DNA from: Globodera rostochiensis | Taxonomy: Eukaryota > Nematoda > Chromadorea > Rhabditida > Heteroderidae | Direction: 5' to 3' | NCBI GenBank assembly: GCA_018350325.1 | Contig: JAEVLN010000004.1 | Location: 248,001 to 312,000 of the forward strand | DNA length: 64,000 bases | Shown: positions 1 to 10,569 of the stretch, piece by piece | Position numbering within the stretch: position 1 is the first letter of the stretch | How the letters are laid out: the number at the start of each line of letters is the position of its first letter | The notes under the pieces: generated by a model | Told to the model about the DNA's origin: nothing | Databases searched by the model: none | The model's input: the letters and a program-made list of their open reading frames with translations, nothing else | Translations under genes and position numbers: made by a program

Positions 1-127
1 TGGGAATTGTCCCAACTTTTCCTTTGGGAATTGTCCCAACTTTTCCTTTGGGAATTGTCCCAACTTTTCCTTTGGGAATTGTCCCAACTTTTCCTTTGGA
101 AAGTGTTCCAACTTTTCCTTTGGGAAG
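1..127. repeat. 25-bp tandem repeat
   Basis: About five copies of a 25-bp unit, TGGGAATTGTCCC followed by AACTTTTCCTTT, the last copies mutated. The unit contains the palindrome GGGAATTGTCCC. The array runs off the left edge, so its full length is unknown. Confidence 0.9.
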
Positions 128-640
128 TATTTTTTAAAAAAATCACATGTTGAAATCAAAAAGATATGATGGCATATCGTGGTCAGCGACCTCGATAACC
201 ACCGACGAGTGAGGAATTTTGGTGTTTCGTGTTAGTCAATGAAATGTGATCTTGCCATCAGCGTATCAAATAACATATTTTCAGACCATTTTTAGAACAA
301 AAATTCTTTCAAAAATGTTGACCGAAAGGATCCCCCTTATGGTTTTTGGCCAACTTTGAGGGGCTATAGCTTTCTTCATAGTTGAGTCCGCGCAAAAATT
401 TTTGCAGATTTGTGCGTTAGGCTTAGAGAGGAGTCGATTGGTTTATGAATTTCTCGGATTCGTTCAGAACGATATAAGGTAAAAATTCCATATATTCCTA
501 TTAAAAATATCATTTTGTGCGTCTGCCTCTACTGCTTTTGGGTTGCATTACCATACCCACTCTTTACCATGAGAGATTATTTTCCATCTACTTATAGTGG
601 GGGGGGGGGATTATTAGAGGGTGGGGGATTGTTAGTGTGG
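128..640. other. Dispersed-repeat DNA, no gene seen
   Basis: No credible coding exon. Bases 240-480 belong to a dispersed repeat containing the words ATAACATATTTTCAGAC and TTGAGTCCGCGC. It recurs near 12330, 13322-13560 and 20040-20190. The tail passes into a G-run and GGGGGATTATTAGAGG words. Confidence 0.6.
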
Positions 641-735
641 GATTATTTTTCAAATTGTTTGTCGATATCAGGAAAATTCTTAACTTTTTCCACCCAATTT
701 CCATACTTCAGCTGGCGAACTTTTTTTGAGAAAAA
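575..735 (+). repeat. GGGGGATTATTAGAGG-type dispersed repeat
   Basis: Reiterated GGGGGATTATTAGAGGG words are followed by a flank ending in AGCTGGCGAA and a GAGAAAAAAACC stretch. The same module occurs at 2029-2165, 52360-52600 and 52905-53000, so it is a dispersed repeat rather than a gene. Short ORFs through it are accidental. Confidence 0.7.
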
Positions 736-754
736 AACCACCCCTTTGTTTTGC

Positions 755-781
755 ATAAATTCGTCATAAATATTAGCCATT
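755..781 (-). pseudogene. Orphan exon-1 fragment of the BTB family
   Basis: On the minus strand a start codon opens MANIYDEF, identical to the first eight residues of the BTB-family exon 1, preceded by the family-like leader GTCACA. Homology then stops abruptly at repeat DNA. No other exon of the family lies nearby, so this is a relic left by a rearrangement or a repeat insertion. Confidence 0.6.
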
Positions 782-786
782 GTGAC

Positions 787-1075
787 TTTGACCCCCAACT
801 CGTTCCCGGCCAATTCGTTCCACCCCAACTCGTTCCGCTTTTCAACTGTTTTTTCGTTATAACTTCTTTTAAAGCTAACCAAATCTTTTTAGTATTACTC
901 GAAAGCTTAGGAGGAGGAGAATAACTTTTTTGAGATTTGGCTAATCGCTTAGCTTTTGCTTTTGTAAGCGTCTCCTTCTCCTAAGCTTTTGAATAATACA
1001 AAAAAGGTTTGATTTGGTTGGCTTTGAAAGAAGTTAGAACGAAAAAAAACTACTGAAAAAGGGAACGAGTTGGGG
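787..1075. mobile_element. Foldback element with CCCCAACTCGTTCC ends
   Basis: The left side carries CCCCAACTCGTTCC and the right side GGAACGAGTTGGGG, its reverse complement. The arms continue inward through AAGCTTAGGAGGAGGAGA and its complement TCTCCTTCTCCTAAGC. The whole is a quasi-palindrome of about 290 bp. It is related in design to the CCAACTCATCC foldbacks at 11297, 51665 and 56131. Confidence 0.7.
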
Positions 1076-1372
1076 TCCGTCCGTCCCCCCCTATTGTTTT
1101 ATATTTCGTCCAACCAAAAAATGCAATGTAAAATTTGTGAAAATTTTAATGTTCGCCTTGGGGGTGGTATTAAACCAAAAGCCACGACCAATAATTTCAA
1201 GAATATTTAAAACAATCCATTTCGAAGGCAGAAAGTTGTCGTTGACAGACGCTTGAATGTCCGGGACAGAAATCTGGGATAAGACACAAACATTGGGGGG
1301 GGGGGCCTAATCATTCGCCGTCTTATGGAGTTTGTCGCACACGTCGTCGATTGCAAACCGTCCAACGCAGCC

Positions 1373-1475
1373 AATCAGCACGTGACAACATGGCACGCGT
1401 GCGTGCGCCCTCTGGCCCCGCCTATTTTTTGGCCCGCATAAATATACGGCCCACTCAAGCCAAATGCATTCAGTC
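1373..1475 (+). promoter_or_regulatory. Candidate RNA polymerase II promoter
   Basis: The stretch contains CCAAT (about 1371), a CACGTG E-box, a GC-rich CCCCGCC box, a TATA-like CATAAATATA (about 1436-1445) and an initiator-like TTCAGTC about 25-30 bases further on. The order and spacing fit a plus-strand promoter. The only downstream candidate is the short signal-peptide-like ORF at 1534. Confidence 0.35.
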
Positions 1476-1533
1476 TTCACTTTTCCACTAACATTTAACT
1501 CCTCAGTCTTTGCTCATCCCTTCCCCCTTTTGA

Positions 1534-1848
1534 ATGTTTGCTTTATTGTTCCTTTTCTTCCTCTTTTTGTGCCCGTCAGTAGCCCCTCTTCCTTCCTTAC
1601 ATTTTGCCCAACGAAAGCCCCACCATTCAATTTTTCCTTCCATTTTCTCACATTCTCTCTCTCTCACGTGCATTGACAAAAATAGAAACAGTTGGCTTTT
1701 CGTTCTCTGGTTCTGCTGCTGGTGCATGCGTGGCATGAAATATGGTTTAAAAGCCACACATTTTTCTTTTCTAGTAAAGTCTGAAGACAATTTTCGTGAC
1801 TGGCCATTAAGCGCTGCAACATACAGGGGGTATGGTGGGTTACTGTAG
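1534..1848 (+). CDS. Possible small secreted protein, 104 aa
   Basis: This is the first ATG after the candidate initiator. It opens a 104-residue frame beginning MFALLFLFFLFLCPSVAPLP, which reads like a signal peptide with cleavage near residue 17-20. The remainder has four cysteines, clusters of aromatic residues and no recognisable domain. The interval is pyrimidine-rich (CTTTTTCTTCC), which can create leucine/phenylalanine-rich frames by chance. It may instead be an untranslated leader. No family is recognised. Confidence 0.25.
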   Translation: MFALLFLFFLFLCPSVAPLPSLHFAQRKPHHSIFPSIFSHSLSLTCIDKNRNSWLFVLWFCCWCMRGMKYGLKATHFSFLVKSEDNFRDWPLSAATYRGYGGLL

Positions 1849-2009
1849 TGGGTTGTATTTCTTGACTGGATTTGGTTCTCAGTAAGTATTTGGTTGGCTT
1901 TGTTGGGTACTGTGCTGCCTATAGTATAAAAATCAATAAGTGCCAGCATAGGATAGCATAGGTGTACCAAAAAATAAATACATTTTTGAACATTTTGAGG
2001 GGTACCGTA

Positions 2010-2165
2010 CTACTCCTGTAATCCCCCCATGAGGGATCATTTCTCAACCTACTCAGAGAGTGGGGGATTATTAGAGGGTGGGGGATTATTTTTCACCCAA
2101 CTCAGAGAGTGGGGGATTATTAGAGAGGGTGGGGATTATTGGAGGGTGGGGGATTACAAGAGTAT
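2010..2165 (+). repeat. GGGGGATTATTAGAGG-type dispersed repeat
   Basis: A second copy of the module described at 575. It is introduced by CTGTAATCCCCCCATG, followed by an ACTCAGAGAGTGGGGGATT unit repeated three times. The same CTACTCAGAGAGTGGGG string is present at 52390. Confidence 0.75.
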
Positions 2166-2522
2166 ATACGGTTTCTTATTTTTGACCTTTTTCACTGTCC
2201 TTATTTCGCAAAAATTTGTTGGCATTTCTGTTCACAGTCATTTTCTTCTCCCCCTTAAGTCACTTCACTTGCATTTGTTTCCCTTCTCCGTACCCAAAGG
2301 CAAATTATATCGATCGCCATTTGATTTTTAATGCTTCGATAAACAAACATTTTACCCCCTGAGCTCACAACTATATTTGTTGTAGAGATGTGCATTCATT
2401 TTTCGGGCACCTTTTTGATCAATGTGTATATTATTCCGGCGGCACAACAATTCCATTCTTTCGTTTGCGCTACTAGTAAAATGTGGCCAGTTAAGGAATG
2501 AGCGGAATTTCGTAATTGGTAG

Positions 2523-2820
2523 TAGGGCTGTTCGAGAGTGGTCTCGACTCGAGATTTCTCGGTTTTTTGGATATCGTCTCGAGTCTCGGTGTCATTTCTC
2601 GGTCTCGAGTCTCGGTGTCGTTTCTCGGTCTCGAGTCTCGGTGTCATTTCTCGGTCTCGGTGTCGTTTCTCTGTCTCGAGTCTCGGTGTCATTTCTCGGT
2701 CTCGAGTCTCGGTGTCATTTCTCGGTCTCGAGTCTCGGTGTCGTTTCTCTGTCTCGAGTCTCGGTGTCATTTCTCGGTCTCGAGTCTCGGTGTCGTTTTT
2801 CGGTCTCTCTGAGCTCCATT
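2523..2820. mobile_element. hAT-like element built from TCTCGAGTCTCGG words
   Basis: The element begins TAGGGCTGTTCGAG, the same end as the complete element at 22616-22709. Inside it are about ten near-copies of a 26-bp unit (TCTCGAGTCTCGGTGTCATT). The right end is unclear. Several frames stay open across the array because the unit has few stops. These are not proteins. Confidence 0.65.
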
Positions 2821-2829
2821 TCGAACCCC

Positions 2830-3745
2830 GGACCCGAATTCGAACACTTTTAAAAAACTGAAACATGTTCAAAATAATGTTTTGGAGTGATTCCAAAAAT
2901 GAATTCATTACTTGTGTCGTACAGAGTTCAATCAATCAATTTTGCCACATTCTTTTTGAAATTTTCTTAAAGAAATATTTTTTGTTTTAGATTAAAAGTG
3001 CGACATTTTATTCACGCTGCTTTCTCCGTTCTTTGTGTCTCCGGTTGCCGCTCATCTCCGATTTTGTGAACTTGAGCCTTTAGGGAGTCGTCCCTTTTGC
3101 AGTGATTTGTTAGACATTCTGGATTGATCTGGAAATTTGGTGAGACTTTGTGAATGTGTACGGTTGGTTAATCGACGGATTGATGCTGAATTTTATGGGA
3201 GAAGCAACGGGGGCCATTTCCCCTGTGGACAGTTTGGCGTCGTCGTTTTGGCGTTGACAAAATTGAAACATAATAACTTTTTGGTTAGCTAACCAAATCA
3301 AATAAAACTTTGTATCATTCGGAAGCACAATGTCTGTAGTATAATAAAATAAAGCTAAGCGATTTGACATAAACAAAAAAAGTCACGAAAATGGCGACTT
3401 TCACACGTTGTAGGCTACAATTTTTTTGAGAAAGGACGAATCAATTAGCCTTCAAATGATCAAAGGGGAGCTTTTGATGATACCGACTTTGTTTGATTTG
3501 CTTTCCTATTTATGAGTGAACGAACCAAAACGGCCGGCGTCAAACTGTCCGGATCCGGTTTCCCTTTGTCCAAGAACGTGTGCAATTGATATCTTCCGAT
3601 TAGACGAATTTTGGTTTCAAATTTCCACATTTTAAATTAAAAAGAATTAAACATCGCTAGTGGGAGGGCATTTGATGACGTGTTTTGTTTCTATTTCACA
3701 AAAAAATGTGCAGTTTGGCGGATATGAGTTGCAGCGAAATGTTTG
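2830..3745. other. No gene recognised
   Basis: Moderately AT-rich DNA with short frames only. No splice-consistent exon set, RNA gene or repeat family was seen here. Confidence 0.5.
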
Positions 3746-3748
3746 TAC

Positions 3749-3896
3749 CAGGGATGCATATCGTATCGTATCGTAATCGTAAATATCGTAATTTTGGCCG
3801 TATCGGGTATCGTAAAAAAATCGTATCGTATTTTGGTGTATCGTAAATATCGTATATCATGCATCGTATTTTGAGGAGACGATATCGACATCCCTG
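3749..3896. mobile_element. hAT-like element built from CGTATCGTATCG words
   Basis: The ends are CAGGGATGCATATCG and CGATATCGACATCCCTG (inverted). The interior consists almost only of ATCGTA-type words in both orientations. Flanks GTTTGTAC and GTATGTAC match at 7 of 8 bases, an 8-bp target duplication. A longer relative carrying the hairpin core starts near 22054. Confidence 0.8.
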
Positions 3897-4080
3897 GTAT
3901 GTACACAGTTGAAATTGCATTAAAATAATTTGATGCCAAAACGCAATGCAAACAAAAAACGAATCAATTGAGCCAAAGCTCGTTTATTCCCTATGAACTA
4001 CACTGATAACGATAAATACGACATCGGCTTCATTTTGATCCCATTTTAGGTGTCGGCACGGACAACAAACAATTTTGGAC

Positions 4081-5747
4081 ATGGACAAACCTGGCAGCCA
4101 CAACAACTCAAAGGAATCGGTGAGTTTGCAATATGAGAATTTTGATTTGCAAGGTTGATATACCGTATTATCAGGGCGGCCAAAATGCCCGATTTTTATG
4201 GCAAATGCCATAGTTTTGGAAATTTGCCATATTTCCACACTTGTCATGAAAATCCATATTTTGTCGAGATGAGTTGGCCGCCCTGCGTATTATCTCTAAT
4301 TATTACCCAGTCTCTAATAATTACCCACCCTAGAGGATGGTTTAAAATTAATTACCCAGCGCAATAATTGGAGATAATACAGTATATTCAGGGCCCATCA
4401 GCTGCATTCAACAGTTCGAACATCTGGTTGGCGGCGCCCAAGGTTTTTCTCTTAGGTTTGTACGGCATTTTTGTTTAAATGCCATTTTCAGACACTCGTT
4501 TGGGCGAGAGAGAAGCTTGAGGGCTGTGAACGTGATCGTTGTTGCAAGGTGATGCTGGATGCTGACGTCTACTTCCGGACCGCGCACGAGTACTTCAAGG
4601 CGTTCACCAAATGCTGGGAGGAGAAGGAAGACAGCAACGCCAAACTCGCGCAGCACAAACTGCTGTGGACTGAACTGGTCGACAAAGTATGCCTGTTGCA
4701 AACGGCGTTCAGCCGTGTCGCGCAGGAAAAAGAGGCACTTCGGGCTGAGAATGTTCTGTTGGTGTCAGGCAATGTTGAGCAGCGAGACCAACTTCATGAA
4801 CAGCAAGCATTGGGTGTTCGTCTTCAAGAACGGGTGCATGAGTTAGAGGACAATGTGCAAGGCTTAGAACAGAAAGTCGGCGAGCTCCAAGTGCGTTGCG
4901 ATGGGCTCAAGGAGGAATTGGCAGTGAAGGACGTACAGATCAACAAGTTGCGCACGTCGCTGGAGCAATGCGCATTGGATGCCACCAAAATTGAGGAAAA
5001 GCCTAAAGCGGTGCCAAACGTCATCAAAAAGGTAAGCGTGAAAATCAGGCATAATTTAGAAATTTTGGAGTAATTTTGCTTAACAAAATGAGGCTTTTTG
5101 AAAATTTTCATGTCGAGAGCCTTGGGTTAGAACAGTGAGGTCCCGTTCCCGGAACCGTGAAAAATTTGGAACCGGGACATCACTGGTCAAGACCGGGACT
5201 TTTCAGTCCCAGAAAAGACATTTCAGTACTGGTCCCGGTCCCGTCCTACCCTAGTTAAGAATGAAACCTTAAAAGAAATATATGCCATTAAAATGCAAAT
5301 TGCCATAAAAATTGAGCGCAGCCATTTCAGGGCCCGCCGTTGGCACTGGCAACAAAACGCCAATCAGTGGACAGCGACGACGACGAAATCACTATTGTTG
5401 CGTGTGTGAAACGGTACTATTTGCCTAATTGCACTGTGATCAATGCTTTTCCTAACAGCATCAAAGAATCGGGGCCGACGACGACGGCGCCTTCCGCCGC
5501 TGCTCTGGTGGCCAAAGACCAGCAAAAGCCTGCGGCGCCGCCGGTGGTGGCCAACGACCAGCAAAAGCCTGCGGCGCCGCCGGAGGTGGCCAAAGATCAG
5601 CAAAAGGCGCCGCCGGAGGTGGCCAAAGATCAGCAAAAGGCGCCGCCGGAGGTGGCCAAAGATCAGCAAAAGGCGCCGCCGGAGGTGGCCAAAGATCAGC
5701 AAAAGGCGCCGCCGGTGGTGGCCAAAGATCAGCAAAAGCCTGTGTAA
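4081..5747 (+). CDS. Coiled-coil protein with C-terminal KDQQK repeats (4 exons)
   Basis: Exons 4081-4119, 4392-4442, 4492-5031 and 5331-5747 all join in phase 0 with GTGAGT/GTTTTT/GTAAGC donors and CAG acceptors. Together they encode 348 residues. Exon 3 is a long heptad-rich coiled coil (leucine/glutamate rich, for example LQERVHELEDNVQGLEQK). Exon 4 begins with an acidic patch (DSDDDE) and ends in proline-rich repeats APPEVAKDQQK, about seven copies. No catalytic motif or named family is recognised, so a structural or scaffold role is only inferred. The start was chosen because MDKPGSHNNSKES directly precedes a strong donor; an upstream exon cannot be excluded. A GGTCCCGG-word mobile-element remnant lies in intron 3. 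Confidence 0.65.
5126..5256. mobile_element. Quasi-palindromic element of GGTCCCGG words
   Basis: CAGTGAGGTCCCG at the left and CGTCCTACCCTA at the right frame a run of GGACCGGG/CCCGGTCCC words. It lies in intron 3 of the coiled-coil gene. The word class matches the remnant at 57799. No clean target duplication was found. Confidence 0.45.
5520..5744 (+). repeat. In-frame minisatellite in coding exon
   Basis: Two 39-bp units are followed by 30-bp units (GCGCCGCCGGAGGTGGCCAA plus AGATCAGCAAAAG). Both lengths are multiples of three, so the array expands the protein by whole repeats without breaking the frame. Confidence 0.9.
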
Positions 5748-6320
5748 ATTTTTGATTCCACAAAAAAACGGGACTAATAGAACAAAAATAAGAGTTGTAA
5801 AAAAGCCGAACCAAATTTGAGTCCCAAAATCGAAAAATAATTCAGTACCGGTCCCGTCCAACTAGTCCTTCGGTTTGGTCAAAAATTCAGTAGCGCTTCG
5901 GGTTTTGGCAAGTCGAATTCCGGGTTCGGTTGTCGAATTCGGCGTCCAGACTGTCTGTAAATTTAGAAACTAGGTAGTCTCGAGATCTAAAAAATTAGAC
6001 AAAGTCAAATTTCTACCGTATGCTGGACATTTTTTTGGTGGCCGGAATTCCGGTTGCCGGACTTTTTTAAGACTAGAAATTTCAGTACCAGTCACGCTCA
6101 ACTAGTTTCCTTACACTTTGCGAGCGTTCAAAATTCATTAACGACGCTTCGGGTGTCAGCAATTCAGCCGGGTTCGGTTGTCGAATTTGGTGTCCGATTT
6201 CTGAAAATTTAGAAGTTAGTCTGGACATCGAAAATGTTGTTTCGGGTTTCGGTAGCGTGTTCAAGGGGTATCCCCCTTCTTCGAATGCCGAAATTTTGGT
6301 TCTAGTGTTTACGGTATGGT

Positions 6321-6553
6321 CAGTGGCGTAGCCAGGGGGGGGGTTTCCCCCCCCCCCCCCCCCCAAAAAAAAAACAAGAAGGGGGGACTCTTTTGTTTTT
6401 CACTTTTACAACTTTTTGGCCAATTTTCTTAACAAATTGTCATTAAAAATCAAAAAAATCTTCCCGGCGGCGCTTATCGTCACCACCGGGCCGCTCCTGG
6501 CGCTCAGATGGACAAATTCCCCCCTCCGAACATTTTTCCTGACTACGCCACTG
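6321..6553. mobile_element. hAT-like MITE with CAGTGGCGTAGCC ends
   Basis: Starts CAGTGGCGTAGCCAGG and ends CTGACTACGCCACTG. It is flanked by a perfect 8-bp duplication, GGTATGGT, at 6313-6320 and 6554-6561. Inside are G/C homopolymers, the phrase CCAATTTTCTTAACAAATT and a degenerate CGGCGGCGC hairpin. Eight-bp duplications plus a CAGTG terminus fit the hAT superfamily. It encodes no transposase. Confidence 0.9.
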
Positions 6554-6681
6554 GGTATGGTAAATGCTTTTAAATGCCAAAAAAGCACATTTTGCTGGCA
6601 TACCCGTGTGCCCGTACTCTTTTAAGAGGGGCCGAAAAAGCACAACTGAATCAGAATCCAAACTCACCACTCCCTAATCAG

Positions 6682-6979
6682 GCAGGCAACCAAAAGTGCC
6701 AACGGCGGCAGCTTCCGCCAATCAAACATGCTGGTGGAAGAGTTCTGGTACATTATGAAAGAGCGTGAACAGGCGCTGCTTTGCGGCTCGATAACAGCTC
6801 GCGCACTCGTAGACAACTTCATGCTCACTTGGCCGTCATGCATTGAACTTGAACAGCACCAACAGGCGGCGGTGCGACAGGACTTGGCCCAATTCGCGGA
6901 GTCCGTCTTCGACTTTATGCATCAAAACAACGCGTTGCCACCGCTTAAAATCAAAAATCATCAATTTTTTGGTGAATAA
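6682..6979 (+). CDS. Possible terminal exon of an unrecognised gene
   Basis: After a candidate acceptor (CCCTAATCAG) an open frame runs to a stop at 6977-6979. It contains SNMLVEEFWYIMKEREQ and ends near NALPPLKIKNHQFFGE. Composition is balanced and GC-richer than the flanks, as in true exons here. AATAAA-like sequence overlaps the stop (GAATAAAATG). No upstream partner exon was found with confidence, so it may be an exon of the coiled-coil gene to its left, a separate gene, or a relic. Confidence 0.35.
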
Positions 6980-7369
6980 AATGAGCACACTGTCCCCTCC
7001 CACAACTGATGTTCCCTCCCACGCGCGGAAAATGGATTTTCCTAAACAAAACAAAAAGAAAAGTTGAATTTTGGCATTTTTCATTAGAATATCCATTTTC
7101 TGTCAAATGAACCTTTACTTCTAAAATTGTGCCATCTCTCTCTCATCTGAAAACGATCTTTTTATGTTCAAATATTGTTTTTTTTTTGCTATTTATTTGT
7201 CTGATTTACCACACACCGGCAGGGTTCAAAAAATGCCCCCCCCCCAGACCACTCATGAAAGTGGCGCTATGCCTTAAAAGATCTCTCTGTGTTCAGGCAT
7301 GCATATTTCTGGCCAATTTTAAGCATCCCGAGAAGCACTAGTGTCAAACATTGCATGCCTGATCCGTAT

Positions 7370-7820
7370 TTTATATTATATTACATATGTATTTGAATTT
7401 CTATTACCACAAATTCGGGCACTTTTGCTTATTTTGAAATGATTGTTGGCACAATGTCCAAGTGATGAAATGTCGTCATGACGAATAAAGATTTTATGTT
7501 TTTGAAAGCTGAAAATAAAAGTTTGACAATCAGTGCTGGGCTTTTTGTTCATCCTCATCCCGCCAAGACAATTCATAGTACGGGACCGGTGCTTTGGAAG
7601 CGATTGAACTCAATTTTGGAGTCATGAAAATGAAAAAATCCAAAATATTCGACAAATAAAAATGATTTAGGTTGTTGGGGTAAGGCAACGAAAGTGGTTG
7701 GGCGGTTGGTTAGTTAAGCAATTGTTTGTTCTGTTTGGTGAAGAGGGTCGTCGGCCTGTCGTCGTTTATTTGTAAATCGATGAGAGAAAAGGAAATGGGG
7801 GGGGGGAGAACGAATTGAGC
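7370..7820. repeat. Left copy of a direct repeat flanking a BTB gene
   Basis: About 450 bp beginning TTACATATGTATTTGAATTT are repeated at 9785-10560, with shared marks such as GAAATGTCGTCATGACG and AATATTCGACAAATAAA. The two copies bracket the BTB gene at 8284-9631. The right copy is split by an element at about 10079-10425. Confidence 0.8.
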
Positions 7821-8260
7821 CCTAATGGATGTGCATTAATCATTAATGGGTGGAGGAATGGAAATGGAAACGGACGGAATCGATTCAAACAGACGAAATT
7901 AACGGAATCAAAGAAACCGCGAAAGTAATTTGAAAATCACGAGAAGTCAATTTCCTTTCTTCACCGTCAGCAGAAAGTCGAAGCGCCGACCCTGGAGCAA
8001 GACTTCTTTCTTTTGGCTTAATCTCTCACGCAATTCAAAATAAATTCCGGAGATTTTTTGGTGTGAATTTGTTGCCGAAAGGGCATGGCACGAAAAAGTG
8101 CCTAATTTGTAAGACACAACATAGCTCCAGCGTGCCAACCGACCATTTTTGGCTTAAATTTAAATGTTTCGTTTACTGTCAGCAGCGGTGAAAGCATAAG
8201 AACGGAGTTAGATAGATAACCATGGGTAATTAAGTCTGGTTAAATGACCGAGTATGTTGT

Positions 8261-8275
8261 AACCCCGGAGGGGCT
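8261..8275 (-). other. Conserved hairpin downstream of BTB gene
   Basis: Read on the gene strand this is AGCCCCTCCGGGGTTA, a short GC stem. Similar hairpins sit about 100 bases after the stop of the BTB loci at 17349, 59347 and (as AGCCCCTCCCCTTCGGGGCT) 63804. Here it is only 8 bases after the stop because the spacer is missing. It may be a 3-prime processing or stability element. Confidence 0.5.
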
Positions 8276-8283
8276 TGACAAAA

Positions 8284-9631
8284 TTATGAAAACATGGTGC
8301 CCAAGTGATTGTCACAAAGTCGAACGGTCAGCTGGACCCAGAAATCTTTGCTAATGGACGACAACAGCTGTTCATGATTTGCTTTGATAAACGCTCTCAA
8401 CTTGTCGATATTCAAACAGCGCAAGAAGAAATTCTAAATTCGGCACAAAAAATGGCAAAAACATGAACAATTTTTTCTAGAAAGCCTGATTGGGGAAAGA
8501 AGCAAAGTCCGTAAACGAAAAATTCGGCGATTTTCATTTTTTGTTTGAGTTGGGGGAATTCCCCCCCCCCCCCCCCCCCCCCGCTGAGTGCATGATCAAG
8601 GCTCAAAACAGATTTTGTAGACCTTTGGGGCGTAAAGCTTCAAATGCCCGCCCACCTTCAAAATGTTGAGCCGATAGCGCTCGATGAGAAGGAAACGTTC
8701 GATCAGCGGAATCTCCACGCAATTGATCAAATGAGCCTCGCAGCGCTCCTTCAACCAATCGATCTGGAAGTAGTCGGCCAACTTGAGCAGGACGAGCACA
8801 TTTGTTGCTGAACACGTCAAATAAATTAAAATCTCATTTTTTGTCGTGTCCACCCACGATTTGGAACAATTCGGCAACGGAGAGCATTGCGGGAGATGTA
8901 CTCCAGGAATTGGATGAACTGCTCCATCGTGATGTCATGGCCGTCCAAGTTGAGCGACTGCTGCTGCTTCTCCTTCATCTCCACGCTGAGCATCCCTTCG
9001 ATCACCGGCGAGACGCCCATCAGCCAACTGGCGGATACCGTAACCTGACGGTCGCCAATGTGTACGGTCAAATCGTCCTCCAACAAACTTAGCGGCGGGC
9101 ACGGGCTGAAAAAATCCAAAATTATATTTTCAGAAATTTTGGAAACATTTTTGTCTCACTTCTCGATCAGTTCCCGCTTTTTGAGAATTCTAATAACGAC
9201 AGATGAAGAGTAGCAATCGATCTCCACTGTTTTGCCTCTGTTGAGTGTGATGGTCTAAAAAATAGTAATAAATTGTAAAATTATCTTTTCCGATCAGAGA
9301 AAAATTATTCACTTTTTCAATTTTCTGTGTTCCTTCCCCCCATTTCCATAAAACAATTTGTGCCAACGGCTCCGAAGCATCCGCTGAATGTTGTGAAGCA
9401 ATTCCCGTGATTTTCAAACGTCGCATCAGGCTGCTGAGAACCGTAAACTCGCTGAAAATGGCAGAATTAAGCGTCAGAAAATAGAGATTTTTAAAAATAT
9501 AATTACAGTTCAGCAAACGCAATCCGATCACTGAATTGAGCATTGAATTCTGTTGATCGAGAAGTTTCAAATGCAAATTCCGGGATCAATTTCTCGTCCA
9601 GAATAATGAATTCGTCGTAGATATTAGCCAT
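8284..9631 (-). CDS. BTB/POZ protein, six exons (family copy A)
   Basis: Exons run from 9631 to 9507, about 9451-9313, 9254-9160, 9105-8858, 8807-8656 and 8433-8284, giving about 302 residues. Exon 1 starts [14 protein letters not shown]. Exon 2 holds LAQIVLWKWGEGTQK. Exon 4 is the BTB domain ([20 protein letters not shown], then [17 protein letters not shown]). Exon 5 is the helical continuation ([20 protein letters not shown]) and exon 6 ends RLCDNHLGTMFS. BTB domains dimerise and often bind cullin-3 as ubiquitin-ligase adaptors. That role is family knowledge, not shown here. The C-terminus differs from its relatives because a deletion removed the usual stop. It appears intact. Confidence 0.85.
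8562..8581. repeat. Poly-C tract in intron 5
   Basis: About twenty consecutive C on the plus strand, so G on the gene strand, inside the last intron of BTB copy A. It is one of about thirty G/C homopolymers of 8-20 bases in the window. Confidence 0.9.
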
Positions 9632-9784
9632 TATGTCGCTAAAAATGCGATCAAATATTCGGCCACGTCCAACAGAACTGCTTTTTCCTTTTGCTTCTGA
9701 TCCAGAATTGCTTAAATCCCGGCCAAGTTTAGGTCTGCCGATAAGTAAACATTTCAAGCCTGATCCGATCATTTATTTCATTTA

Positions 9785-10560
9785 TTTTACATATTTGAAT
9801 TTGTATTACCGCACAAATTCCGGCACTTTTGCATTATGTATTTAGTTGGTGAAATGGCTGTTGGTACAATGTCCAAGGGATGAAATGTCGTCATGACGAA
9901 TAAAGATTTAATGTTTTAAAAGCTGAAAATAAAAGTTTGACAATCCGTGCTGGGCTTTATGCTCATCCTCCGTGAAAACAAGCCAGCGCTTTGGAAGCGA
10001 TTGAACTCAATTTTAGAGTCATAAAAATGAAAAAATCCAAAATATTCGACAAATAAAAGAATGATTTATTGTTGGGATCAGGGATGGACGGAAATTTATT
10101 AAAAAAACGGAAAACGTAAAGATTTTTTAAACGGAAAACGGCCCAAAAACAACGGAAAAATTTTCAAGTGGTGAATTAAAAAAATTATTTGTTTAAAATA
10201 ATTTATTTTTAATAAATATTTATTGAAATATAACAGTATTTAATTAAAACAATTTTGAAGATTGCATTTTTGCTTTAGCGGCCTTAAGCCTTTAATCTTT
10301 TAGGGGGGGGGGGGGTCGGTCGGCGGTGCCGATAGGCGCCACCGAGAAGTTTTGAATTTTTGAATCAATTTTTTTAACAGAAATTAGTCAACTTTAGGCT
10401 TTTAATGGCGGCCCGGCGGTGCCGAAAGAGTGGTTGGTTGGTTAAGCAACTGTTTGTTCTGTTGGGTGAAGGGCATCGGCCCGTCGTCATTTATTTGTAA
10501 ATCGATGAGAGAAAAGGAAAGAAAGAAAAACGGGTGGAGAGGGGGGAGAACGAATTATTT
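9785..10560. repeat. Right copy of the direct repeat, split by an element
   Basis: Bases 9785-10075 and about 10428-10560 match 7370-7820. The bases between are absent from the left copy, which therefore serves as the empty site for the insertion that begins CAGGGATGG at 10079. Confidence 0.75.
10079..10425. mobile_element. Element of ACGGAAAACGG words carrying the hairpin core
   Basis: Begins CAGGGATGGACGG with repeated CGGAAAAC words. It then contains an AT-rich centre, a G-run and the shared core GGCGGTGCC-GATA-GGCGCCACC near 10321-10345. The right boundary is inferred from the duplicated empty site rather than from a clean inverted end. Confidence 0.65.
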
Positions 10561-10569
10561 TCAGGACAG

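Noticed and set aside
2396..2935. Frame of 179 aa with [11 protein letters not shown] repeats
   Set aside because: Translation of the CTCGGTCTCGAG-word mobile element, open in four frames.
5364..5861. Minus-strand frame of 165 aa with RRRLLLIFGHL repeats
   Set aside because: Antisense shadow of the coding minisatellite in the coiled-coil gene.
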